Under the pieces are notes generated by a model. It was given only the letters and a program-made list of their open reading frames with translations. It was not told the DNA's origin and did not search any database. A program made the position numbers and the translations under genes. A stretch of DNA of 48,724 nucleotides from Xinfangfangia pollutisoli (GTDB taxonomy: Bacteria; Pseudomonadota; Alphaproteobacteria; Rhodobacterales; Rhodobacteraceae): assembly GCF_020179405.1 (NCBI RefSeq), contig NZ_JAICBZ010000023.1:1-48724 (forward strand). Direction: 5' to 3'. Below, in pieces: positions 1 to 7,327 of the stretch. Each line of letters begins with the position of its first letter. The first letter of the stretch is position 1.

Positions 1-773
1 GCCAGCGCGACCAACGGCAGAACCGCCCCCCAGAGCAGCGCGCGGCGCGTCTCGGCCACCCAATGCCGCTCGGGCGGGGCGCCGTGCAGGGCCGCGCCCT
101 CGGCAAAGGCATGGCCCGCCCGCACCGTGCGCCGCGCCCATTGCGAGATCCGGGTCATCGCCGCGTCATGCAGGGTCATCTCGGCGTCGATCCGCCAGAC
201 CTCGCCCCCGGCGCCGCGCAGGCGCAGACACAGCTCCGGCTCCTCGCCGGCGATCAGATCCTCGCGATAGCCGCCCTGCGCCCGCACCGCCGCCACCCGC
301 ATCAGCGCATCGCCGCCGCAGGCCTTGGCCCGGCCGACGGGCGTATCCCATTCGCGATCGGCCAGCCGATTCCACAGGCTGGCGCCCGGATGACGCTCGC
401 GCCGGCGGCCGCAGACCACCACCGCGGCAGGATGGGCGGCAAAGGCCGCCAGCGCCGCGGCGACCCAACCCGGTTGCAGCTCGCAATCGCCATCGACGAA
501 TTGCACGAACTCCGCCCCGCCCGAGACCCGCGCCAGCCCAGCATTGCGCGCCCGCGCCGCGGTGAAGGGCAGGGTCATGTCCAGCGCCACGACCTCGGCC
601 CCCAGCGCCTGGGCCAGCGCCACCGACCCGTCGGTCGAGCCGCTGTCGACATAGATCACCCGCCCGACCTGGGCCTGCAATGACATCAGGCAGGCCTGCA
701 GCCGCGCGCCCTCGTTCCGGCCGATGGCGACGGCTTCGATCATCGGCGACAGGGGGGCTGCGGCGGGCGGCAT
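1..773 (-). CDS. Family 2 glycosyltransferase, 3' end cut by window edge
   Basis: Reading the minus strand from an ATG at 773 gives an open frame to base 1 with no stop, 257 residues so far. Seen: an N-terminal nucleotide-sugar-binding segment (EAVAIGRNEGARL, then YVDSGSTDGS) and the metal-binding DGD in FVQFVDGDCEL near residue 95, followed by CGRRRERHP and a GGDALMR stretch. This order is typical of GT-A fold family 2 enzymes, which move a sugar from a nucleotide donor to a growing polysaccharide at the inner membrane. A hydrophobic stretch (LLWGAVLPLVAL) begins at the edge, so the protein may end in membrane helices. It is divergent from the chain-length genes at 1111, consistent with a surface polysaccharide locus. 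A second Met at 743 is an alternative start. The sugar specificity cannot be told. Confidence 0.85.
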   Translation of the reverse strand, partial: MPPAAAPLSPMIEAVAIGRNEGARLQACLMSLQAQVGRVIYVDSGSTDGSVALAQALGAEVVALDMTLPFTAARARNAGLARVSGGAEFVQFVDGDCELQPGWVAAALAAFAAHPAAVVVCGRRRERHPGASLWNRLADREWDTPVGRAKACGGDALMRVAAVRAQGGYREDLIAGEEPELCLRLRGAGGEVWRIDAEMTLHDAAMTRISQWARRTVRAGHAFAEGAALHGAPPERHWVAETRRALLWGAVLPLVAL

Positions 774-974
774 GGCCCGATCCTAGCCGGCCTTGGCGCG
801 GATTTCTACGGGCCAGACCGGCCGCGCCGCACTGCGGCGCCTGCCGGCCCGAGCCTTCCTTTTTCAAGCGATTTCTGCTAATTGAAAGCCTCGGGCGGGG
901 GCCCGGATGGACCTGCGCCTGGATCCGCTGCGCAAGCACGCACGGACCGGAAACGCACCCCTTTCGGATGTGTT

Positions 975-1023
975 CCGCCTTCGGGCGGTGTTGGTTTTCA
1001 CCGCGCCTTCCTGCGAGGGCGCG
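975..1023 (+). promoter_or_regulatory. Two stem-loops in the leader of the polysaccharide kinase gene
   Basis: The 337-base spacer 774-1110 separates the divergent glycosyltransferase and kinase genes and holds no gene. Within it are two hairpins: CCGCC/GGCGG closed by a TTCG tetraloop (975-988), followed by a T-rich stretch, and CGCGCC/GGCGCG (1002-1007 with 1018-1023). If the promoter lies upstream of 970, both would fold in the 5' leader and the first could act as an attenuator. The function is inference. Confidence 0.4.
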
Positions 1024-1110
1024 CTGTGGCAGGGGCCCGCGGGGATGATGGACGGACACAATATCTTGGGGGCGTTCTCTGTTGAACCACAAGATGAGGG
1101 GCGTTTTCTG

Positions 1111-2019
1111 ATGTCGGGGCTTGATCAGGACGACCCGAGACCGGCCAGCGGGCGCCCGCGCGCGGGCCATGTTCCGCTGTTCCGCCCCGGCCAGCCCGAA
1201 GGGGTGCGCCCTGTCACGCTGGACCAGAAGACCGGCCGCGAGATCCTGCCAAGCGCGCTGTCGCTGGCGCCGTTCAACCCGGCCCGGGTCTGGGAATCGC
1301 TGGGCGGGATCCGCCCGGATGCGGCTTTTCTGGCCGGAAACGGACTGTTCGCAGAAAGCGAACAGCAACCGGCGGCGCAGATTTTCGACATGCTGCGCAC
1401 CCGGGTGCTGCAGGCCATGGCCAAGCATGGCTGGACGCGTCTTGCGGTCACCTCGCCCACGGCGGGCTGCGGCAAAAGCCTGGTCGCGGCCAATCTGGCG
1501 CTGGCCCTGTCGCGCCTGCCCTCGTGCCGCACGGTGCTGATGGATCTGGACCTGCGCGCGCCGGCGCTGGCCGGGCTGTTCGGCATCGACGCGCCCGGCG
1601 CGCTGGTCGATTTCCTGATGGGCGAGCAGCCGATGGAAAGCCAGTTCCGCCGCTTTGGCCGCAATCTGGCGCTGGCGCCGAATGGCACGCCTGTGCCGCG
1701 CGCGGCCGAGGTGATCCAGGACCCGGAATTCGCCCGCGCGCTTGAGGCGCTGCGCGACTATCTGCAACCCGATGTGATCGTGCTGGATACGCCGCCCGCG
1801 CTGGCCTTTGACGATGTCCTGTCGCTGGCGGGCCAGGTCGATGCGGTGCTGCTGGTCACCGATGGCACCGCCACCACGCCCGACGAGATCGCCCAGACCG
1901 AGCGGCTGTTCGAGGGGCGCATTCCGATTCTGGGCGTTGTGCTGAACCGCGCGCAGGACCGCGCGCTCCGCCGCAGCTTCGCGCAGCGGCTGCGGCTGGC
2001 CGGGCGGGGGCGGGGCTAG
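1111..2019 (+). CDS. Tyrosine-kinase-like (CpsD/Wzc-C type) P-loop ATPase of exopolysaccharide synthesis
   Basis: 302 residues. Seen: a Walker A-like SPTAGCGKSL at residues 115-124, a Walker A' VLMDLDLR at 142-149 and a Walker B VIVLDTPP at 222-229, the triad of bacterial BY-kinases and related MinD-like ATPases. The family works with a membrane chain-length protein to control polysaccharide polymerisation and export. The partner is encoded 3 bases downstream at 2023, so the two are surely co-transcribed. The last 25 residues hold no tyrosine, so the autophosphorylated Tyr cluster usual in Wzc/CpsD is absent. The frame is open upstream to 907. I chose ATG 1111 because GAGGGG sits 9 bases before it, while the upstream part runs through two hairpins and does not look coding. 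ATG 1045 or 1048 are weaker options. Confidence 0.85.
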   Translation: MSGLDQDDPRPASGRPRAGHVPLFRPGQPEGVRPVTLDQKTGREILPSALSLAPFNPARVWESLGGIRPDAAFLAGNGLFAESEQQPAAQIFDMLRTRVLQAMAKHGWTRLAVTSPTAGCGKSLVAANLALALSRLPSCRTVLMDLDLRAPALAGLFGIDAPGALVDFLMGEQPMESQFRRFGRNLALAPNGTPVPRAAEVIQDPEFARALEALRDYLQPDVIVLDTPPALAFDDVLSLAGQVDAVLLVTDGTATTPDEIAQTERLFEGRIPILGVVLNRAQDRALRRSFAQRLRLAGRGRG

Positions 2020-2022
2020 GCC

Positions 2023-3357
2023 ATGGGACAGATCCAGTCGATCGAAGACCTGCTGAACTTCCTGTCGCGCCGCAAGCTGCAGATCATCCTGGTCGCGGCG
2101 ATCGGCATTCTGCTGTCGGCCCTGCTGGCGCAGATGCGCCCCGCGGTTTTCGAGGCGACGGCGGTGATCCAGGCCCAGGGCGCGCAGATCGGCGGCGAGG
2201 CGGGGGCGGGCGGCTCGGCCCAGGTGTTGCAGACGATCCAGCAGCGGCTGACCACGCGTGAGGCCCTGCTGGCGATGATCGACCGGCACGGGCTTTATGC
2301 CGATCATCCGGGGCTGAGCGACGAACAGAAGACGGCGCTGCTGCTTTCCTCGATCTCGTTCGACGGGGTGGCGACGGCGGGGAACCAAAGCTATGGCCAG
2401 CCCGCGCAGATTTCGGCGATCATCATCTCGGCCCGCGATGGCGACCCGGAAAAGGCCGCGCGCATCGCCAATGATCTGGCGCAGGGGGTCCTGGACCTGG
2501 CGGCCTCGGGGCAATTGGCCCGGGCGCAGGACACGCTGGCCTTCTACCGCGAAGAGGAAGACCGGCTGGCGGCCGAAGTGGCGCGGCTGGAAGCGGCGCT
2601 GGCCGATTTCAAGCGCGACCATCCCGATGCGCTGCCCGATGCGGCCGAGGTGCGGCGCGACGAGATCAGCGGGATCGAGACCGATCTGCGCGCGATCGAG
2701 CAGGATCTGGTGGCCCTGGTCGAAGAACAGCGCCAGCTGGCGGCGCGGCGCGACCTGCGCGCCACCGAGCAACGCCGGCTTCAGGATCTGGACCGGCAGA
2801 TCGCCGTCCTGACCGAGCAGAAGACCGCGCTGCAGACCCGCCGCGGCGCCTTGCAGGCCGCGGCCTCGGCGGCGCCCGAAGACGAGCGCGGGCTTTCGGC
2901 GCTGCAACGCCAGCTGGATCAGGCGCGCGACAGTCTGGATGCGATGCAGGTCAAGCGGGGGGCGGCGGAAACCGATCTGCGCCTGGCCGAACGGCAGCAG
3001 GGCGAGAGGCTGGCGCTGCTGGACCGCGCGGTGGCGCCGCAATCGCCCACCGGCTCCAGCGGCAAGAAGCTGTTTCTGGCGGGCGCGATGGCCAGTGTGA
3101 TGGGCGCCTTCGTGCTGGCCTTCCTGCGCGACCTGATGCAGCCGGTGGTGCGCACCAGCGCGCAGATGGAGCGGCAGATGGGCCTGCGCCCGGTGATCGC
3201 CCTGCCCGAACTGTCGCTGCCGGGCAAGCGCCGGCGCGGCAACCGGGCCGCTGCGGCGGCGCGGGCGCTGCGGCAGAAGGCCCTGGCGCTGCCGGGCTTT
3301 CTGGTTCTGACGGGCGGGCTGACGCTGGGCCTGCTGGCCGCCGCGGCACTGGTCTGA
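2023..3357 (+). CDS. Chain-length determinant (Wzz/GumC-like polysaccharide co-polymerase)
   Basis: 444 residues. Seen: an N-terminal membrane helix at about 18-36, a periplasmic domain, a long charged coiled coil at about 165-335, and a second membrane helix at about 350-369. This is the layout of polysaccharide co-polymerases, which set chain length of exported polysaccharides. After the second helix comes a basic cytoplasmic segment (GKRRRGNRAAAAARALRQK) and then a third hydrophobic segment at about 423-443 that ends the protein. The third helix is unusual, since the family normally has two. The gene starts 3 bases after the kinase stop, forming a split kinase/adaptor pair with the kinase first. 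A strong terminator follows. Confidence 0.85.
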   Translation: MGQIQSIEDLLNFLSRRKLQIILVAAIGILLSALLAQMRPAVFEATAVIQAQGAQIGGEAGAGGSAQVLQTIQQRLTTREALLAMIDRHGLYADHPGLSDEQKTALLLSSISFDGVATAGNQSYGQPAQISAIIISARDGDPEKAARIANDLAQGVLDLAASGQLARAQDTLAFYREEEDRLAAEVARLEAALADFKRDHPDALPDAAEVRRDEISGIETDLRAIEQDLVALVEEQRQLAARRDLRATEQRRLQDLDRQIAVLTEQKTALQTRRGALQAAASAAPEDERGLSALQRQLDQARDSLDAMQVKRGAAETDLRLAERQQGERLALLDRAVAPQSPTGSSGKKLFLAGAMASVMGAFVLAFLRDLMQPVVRTSAQMERQMGLRPVIALPELSLPGKRRRGNRAAAAARALRQKALALPGFLVLTGGLTLGLLAAAALV

Positions 3358-3386
3358 TCCTGGCCCCCGGGCCCCGAACGAAAGAA

Positions 3387-3413
3387 GCCCGCCGGGATCC
3401 GGCGGGCTTTTTT
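3387..3413. terminator. Intrinsic terminator between convergent polysaccharide genes
   Basis: Nine-base perfect arms GCCCGCCGG (3387-3395) and CCGGCGGGC (3399-3407) with a 3-base loop are followed by six T (3408-3413). On the other strand the stem is followed by TTCTTT, so it can stop transcription from both the chain-length gene and the sugar transferase gene. Confidence 0.85.
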
Positions 3414-3438
3414 CATGCTCCGGTCCTGTGGCGGGGCG

Positions 3439-4155
3439 TCAGTAGCCGGTGCCCTTCAGCACGACGCCCACGGTCCGGGTCAGGATCCGCAGATCGGTCA
3501 CCATCGTCAGATCCGCCTCATAGGCCGCGTCATATTCGGCGCGCGCCTCGAAGGTGGTGCGGTTGCGGCCCGCGGTCTGCCAATAGCCGGTGACGCCGGG
3601 GCGCAGCACGAAATAGGCGGTGCCCGGATACATCTCGCGCTGATTGACCATCATCGGGCGCGGTCCCACCAGGCTCATGTCGCCTTTCAGCACGTTCCAG
3701 AGCTGCGGCAATTCATCCAGCGAACTGCGGCGCAGAAAGGTGCCGAACGGGGTGATCCGCGGGTCGTCTTTCAGCTTCTGGGTCAGGTCCCATTCCGCCC
3801 GCGCCGCAGGATGGGCGGCCAGGTAATCGTCCAGCCGCTGGTCGGCCTCGGTCACCATGCTGCGCAGCTTCCACATGCGGAAGCTGCGGCCATTGCGGCC
3901 CAGCCGTTCCTGCACATAGAAGGGCTTGCCGCCGTCGCGGGCCACGCCGCAGGCCAGCGCCGCCACCATGGGCAGCACGATCGGCGCCGCGGCCAGAACC
4001 AGCGAGACATCCAGCAAGCGCTTGAAAACGCGGCGATAGAGGCCAAAGCGCCGGGGCGCCGTGGCAACCATCTGGGGTGTCGGATCACCAATCTGATCCT
4101 TGATCGGTGTGCCCATGCCGGCACCGACCGAAAACTCGGGCAATGTAAGAGTCAT
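3439..4155 (-). CDS. ExoY-like initiating sugar transferase (polyprenyl-phosphate glycosylphosphotransferase)
   Basis: 238 residues from ATG 4155. Seen: RRVFKRLLDVSLVLAAAPIV, the basic-plus-hydrophobic membrane segment (about 41-70), then FRMWKLRSM (92-100), LRRSSLDELPQLWNVLKGDMS, the VGPRPMM motif (163-169) and the C-terminal GYWQTAGRN. These are the hallmark blocks of the bacterial sugar transferase family, which loads the first sugar phosphate on undecaprenyl phosphate. The short form with one membrane segment fits ExoY/WbaP-C types. The frame is open to 4260, but bases 4156-4260 are AT-richer than the gene, which supports the 4155 start; its ribosome site is weak. The gene stands alone behind a long AT-rich spacer. 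Confidence 0.9.
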   Translation of the reverse strand: MTLTLPEFSVGAGMGTPIKDQIGDPTPQMVATAPRRFGLYRRVFKRLLDVSLVLAAAPIVLPMVAALACGVARDGGKPFYVQERLGRNGRSFRMWKLRSMVTEADQRLDDYLAAHPAARAEWDLTQKLKDDPRITPFGTFLRRSSLDELPQLWNVLKGDMSLVGPRPMMVNQREMYPGTAYFVLRPGVTGYWQTAGRNRTTFEARAEYDAAYEADLTMVTDLRILTRTVGVVLKGTGY

Positions 4156-4849
4156 TGTCAGCAGCCTACCAACAATCCGAGCTGTTGATCGGCCAGAACG
4201 GGCCGACCGACCGCCGCTGAATGAGCGCAGGTCGCCTGGAAAACACGAAATTTGCAGCACATTTTTGGCACTCGGTTAGAACGCCCCCAAGGATCATTTT
4301 ACGCAATTGCCTTGGGTCTTGGCTATGGCGCCTGCCATGCCTTCGCCTTATTTAAGCCATTTTTGATCACAAGATCGCGTTTTTCCCCCCAGCGCAAAAC
4401 AGCCGGAAGGCGCAATTCAATTCAGGATTGAATGGTTAATTTTCGCCGCAATCCTGCGAAGAGTTCTGATTCGCGCGCAATTTTTCGGATTTGCTGTGGG
4501 CAGGCGCAAAGGCGGGCTGATCCGCGGGTGGTCCGACTGTCTTGCATCTGGAAACGATGGCCGCGGGCCGGGCAGGGTCCGTGACAGGGGCCTGGCAGCA
4601 GCCCGATGCACCGCGACCGGCGCCGCGATGTCTGGATGTAACGGAAGGCCTTCCCGGCAAAGCGGTAGGGCCGGCGGGGCAAACGCGCGCCTTCCTCCCG
4701 TGCCTCCGTCCCGGTCGGGCCGACAGGCTGGATCAGGCCCCGACACCACGGTGCCAATCAACGGCCCGGTCCCGCTTGCTTGGCCCGAAGGGCAAGCCGG
4801 CGACGGTCCTACGGGCGTCAGGCCTGGGGCCTGGCGTCGGATGCCGAAC
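4156..4849. other. Long gene-free, partly AT-rich spacer
   Basis: No convincing gene is present. Bases 4255-4500 are strikingly AT-rich for this window and probably carry the promoter of the sugar transferase. The right half (4500-4849) is GC-rich and has overlapping open frames on both strands, none protein-like. A perfect 12-base palindrome GGAAGGCCTTCC lies at 4643-4654. Confidence 0.6.
4415..4433. promoter_or_regulatory. Inverted repeat, possible operator
   Basis: ATTCAA (4415-4420) and TTGAAT (4428-4433) form an inverted repeat with a 7-base spacer inside the AT-rich part of the spacer upstream of the sugar transferase gene. The arrangement resembles a site for a dimeric regulator. Which protein binds is unknown. 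Confidence 0.35.
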
Positions 4850-5017
4850 TCAGGCCCGGTCCGGGGTCAGGGTTTGCAGCGCATAGGCCAGGATGCCGCA
4901 GCAGCCGGCAAGGCTGTACAGCCCCAGCGAAACCAGCAGCGGATGCCCGGACAGAAGCGAAACCCCAAGGCTTAGCACCCCCGCGCCGACTGCCGAGAAC
5001 AGGATACCCCCCATCAT
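4850..5017 (-). CDS. Small two-helix membrane protein, function unknown
   Basis: 55 residues from ATG 5017. Seen: two hydrophobic segments (ILFSAVGAGVLSLGVSLL and LLVSLGLYSLAGCCGILAYAL) joined by a short SGHP turn, with a short charged tail ending TPDRA. A strong ribosome site GGAGGGGG lies 11 bases before the ATG; a TTG at 5038 would overlap that site and is less likely. No family was recognised. It lies between the sugar transferase and the rhamnose operon and is read in the same direction as both, so it may be a small accessory membrane protein of the polysaccharide system; this is inference. The rest of the spacer to 5136 holds only a CTCCT/AGGAG palindrome near 5041-5051. Confidence 0.5.
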   Translation of the reverse strand: MMGGILFSAVGAGVLSLGVSLLSGHPLLVSLGLYSLAGCCGILAYALQTLTPDRA

Positions 5018-5136
5018 AGGCGAATGATCCCCCTCCAACTCTCCTCAGGAGATATATTGATCACGAATCGATGGCTTTTCCACCCTGAATTGCAGCTTTG
5101 CATCCGTTTTGTGAATAAAGCCTTTCCGCGGGCGGC

Positions 5137-6009
5137 CTATTCGTGGGCGACGGCGCCCAGATAGCGGCCATAGGCGGTCTTGCCGAACAGCCGGGCGCGG
5201 GTTTCCAGTGCGGCGGCGTCGATCCAGCCCTGGCGGAAGGCGATCTCGTCGGGGCTGCCGACCTGCAATCCCTGCCGCTCTTCCAGCGTGCGCACGAAAT
5301 TGCCGGCATCCAGCAGGCTGGCATGGGTGCCGGTGTCCAGCCAGGCAAAGCCGCGGCCCATGCGTTCCACCTGCAGGCTGCCCTCGGCGCGATAGACCTC
5401 CAGCAGGTCCACGATCTCCAATTCACCCCGGGGCGAGGGCTTGATGCCGCGCGCCAGCGCCGGGGCGCGGCCGTCCAGATAGTAAAGCCCGGTCACCGCA
5501 AAGCTCGACGGCGGATGCTGCGGCTTCTCGACAATGGCGCTGACCCGGCCCTGCGCGTCAAAGGCCACCACGCCGTAGCGTTCGGGATCGGCGACGTGAT
5601 AGCCGAAGACCGAACCGCCCTGATCGCGGGCATCGGCGGTGGCCAGCATCTCGGGCAGGCCGTGCCCGAAGAAGATGTTGTCGCCCAGAACCATCGCCGA
5701 AGGCGCGCCGGCCAGGAAATCCTCGGCCAGGACATAGGCCTGCGCCAGCCCGTCGGGACTGGGCTGGATGATCCATTCGAACGAAAGGCCCCATTGGCTG
5801 CCATCGCCCAACAGCCGGCGGAACTGCGGCTGGTCGTCGGGGGTGGTGATGATGGCGATCTCGCGGATGCCGCCCAGCATCAGGGTCGACAGCGGGAAAT
5901 AGATCATCGGCTTGTCATAGACCGGCAGCAGCTGCTTCGAGACGCCCATGGTGATCGGCCAAAGCCGGCTGCCGGTCCCGCCGGCCAGGATGATGCCTTT
6001 CCGTTTCAT
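5137..6009 (-). CDS. rfbA: Glucose-1-phosphate thymidylyltransferase
   Basis: 290 residues. It makes dTDP-glucose from glucose-1-phosphate and dTTP, the first step of dTDP-L-rhamnose synthesis. Seen: the nucleotide-binding GGTGSRLWPIT near residues 10-20, then VSKQLLPVYDKPMIYFPLS, the VLGDNIFFGH block and VEKPQ, all diagnostic for RfbA/RmlA; the length matches the family. The start ATG at 6009 overlaps the rfbD stop by four bases (ATGA), so the larger upstream open frame is not used. It is the last gene of the rfbC-rfbB-(two membrane genes)-rfbD-rfbA operon. Confidence 0.97.
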   Translation of the reverse strand: MKRKGIILAGGTGSRLWPITMGVSKQLLPVYDKPMIYFPLSTLMLGGIREIAIITTPDDQPQFRRLLGDGSQWGLSFEWIIQPSPDGLAQAYVLAEDFLAGAPSAMVLGDNIFFGHGLPEMLATADARDQGGSVFGYHVADPERYGVVAFDAQGRVSAIVEKPQHPPSSFAVTGLYYLDGRAPALARGIKPSPRGELEIVDLLEVYRAEGSLQVERMGRGFAWLDTGTHASLLDAGNFVRTLEERQGLQVGSPDEIAFRQGWIDAAALETRARLFGKTAYGRYLGAVAHE

Positions 6010-6860
6010 GCCGAAAGCTCCTTGAGAATGTCGTCCAGACCTGCCCGCCAATCGGGCCGCGCCACGCCGAAAGCCGCGGCAAAGGCGCTGCAGTCCAGCC
6101 GGGAATTGGCGGGGCGCCGGGCGGGGGTGGGGAAGTCGGTGGTTGGAATGTCGTTGATGCGGCAGGGCAGGGCGGCGCGCGTCATGATCGCGCGTGCGAA
6201 CTCGGCCCATGTGGTGTCGGGCGCGCCGGAAAAGTGATGTGTCCCGCCCGGGGCGCCTGCGGCCAGCGCGGCGGCGGCGGTCAGCAGCGCATCGGCGATG
6301 GCGGCCGCCGGGGTGGGGCCGCCCCATTGGTCATCGACCACGTTCAGGCTGGCGCGTTCGCGCCCCAGGCGCAGCATGGTTTTCACGAAGTTCGCGCCAT
6401 GGGCCGAGACGACCCAGCTGGTGCGCAGGATCAGATGTGTGCCCCCCACCGCGCGGACACCCTGTTCCCCGGCCAGTTTGGTGCGGCCATAGGCATTGAT
6501 CGGGCCGGTCGGGCTGTCGGGCTGGAATGGCGCCTGGCCTGTGCCGTCGAAGACGTAATCGGTCGAAACATGCAGGAAGGGCACGCCCTTTTCCGCCGCG
6601 GCACGCGCCATGGCGGCCGGGGCTGCCCCATTCACCACCAGCGCGGCCGCCTCGTCCGTTTCGGCCTTGTCCACCGCGGTCCAGGCGGCGGCATTGATCA
6701 CCGCATCGCATTCGGCCGCGATCAGCGCCGCGGCACAGGCGGCGGGATCGGCCAGATCCGCCGCGTCGCGGCCCAGAAACCGCGCCGTGACGCCCACAGG
6801 CAGCCGCCGCGCCAACTCGGTTGCCACCTGACCCGTCTTTCCGAACACCAGCAGCTTCAT
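6006..6860 (-). CDS. rfbD: dTDP-4-dehydrorhamnose reductase
   Basis: 284 residues. It reduces dTDP-4-dehydrorhamnose to dTDP-L-rhamnose with NAD(P)H, the last step of the pathway. Seen: an N-terminal dinucleotide-binding motif MKLLVFGKTGQVATEL, the STDYVFDGTG block, and the catalytic YxxxK in NAYGRTKLAGE, all typical of RfbD/RmlD. It overlaps both neighbours by four bases, the YdjM-like gene upstream and rfbA downstream. Confidence 0.97.
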   Translation of the reverse strand: MKLLVFGKTGQVATELARRLPVGVTARFLGRDAADLADPAACAAALIAAECDAVINAAAWTAVDKAETDEAAALVVNGAAPAAMARAAAEKGVPFLHVSTDYVFDGTGQAPFQPDSPTGPINAYGRTKLAGEQGVRAVGGTHLILRTSWVVSAHGANFVKTMLRLGRERASLNVVDDQWGGPTPAAAIADALLTAAAALAAGAPGGTHHFSGAPDTTWAEFARAIMTRAALPCRINDIPTTDFPTPARRPANSRLDCSAFAAAFGVARPDWRAGLDDILKELSA

Positions 6861-7327
6861 GCAGCACGCCTCCTGCCAAGGAACAAAGCTGCCGCCCAGA
6901 TCCAGATCGCAACCTCAAGCAGGAAGGTCCAGTGCAGCAGGAATGAGATCACCCAGTGACTGTAGCGCGCCGGGACGGTGACCAGCGCATAAAGGGTGGT
7001 ATCGAAGGGCGCGGCCCAGGCGATGCCGCCGGCGATCGTGTCCAGCGCCAGATGCAGGAAGATCGCGGCGAAGAAGGCCAGTCCCGGCACAAGAAGCCCG
7101 CGCCAGGCCAGAAGCGGCAGCGCCACAAGCGCGGCGACCGCCCAGACCCAGGGCAGATGCGGCCAATAGACATGGTGGTGCCATTTGCCGGCATCGACGA
7201 AATGGAACCAGATCATGTCCAGATCGGGCAGCATCGCCCCGACCAGCGCTGCCCCCATCACCGCGGCCACGCGTCGCGGCATCAGCCGCCCCAGCACATA
7301 GCCCGAGGGAAGATGCGCGGTCAGCAC
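6857..7327 (-). CDS. YdjM-type membrane protein (putative membrane-bound metal-dependent hydrolase)
   Basis: 156 residues. The start is the GTG at 7327, which shares one base with the TAG stop of the preceding ElyC-like gene; GGGG lies just before it. Seen: HLPSGYVLGRL at the N-terminus, then MLPDLDMIW and the His cluster KWHHHVYWPHLPW (about residues 54-66), a second HLALDTIAGG block, and about four hydrophobic helices. This fits the DUF457/YdjM family, which has conserved His and Asp in or at the membrane and is annotated as a putative metal-dependent hydrolase. The substrate is unknown. Tight coupling to rfbD (four-base overlap) suggests a role in envelope polysaccharide lipid handling, which is inference. 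Confidence 0.75.
   Translation of the reverse strand: MLTAHLPSGYVLGRLMPRRVAAVMGAALVGAMLPDLDMIWFHFVDAGKWHHHVYWPHLPWVWAVAALVALPLLAWRGLLVPGLAFFAAIFLHLALDTIAGGIAWAAPFDTTLYALVTVPARYSHWVISFLLHWTFLLEVAIWIWAAALFLGRRRAA

Noticed and set aside
166-3042. A 958-codon open frame on the minus strand
   Set aside because: It runs antisense to the kinase and chain-length genes; its translation is Arg/Gln/Pro-rich with no family pattern. Such frames are expected opposite GC-rich genes with G/C third positions.
4417-4975. Several overlapping frames of 74-159 codons on both strands in the spacer
   Set aside because: They overlap each other, lack ribosome sites and have no protein-like pattern; only the two-helix frame at 4850-5017 was kept.
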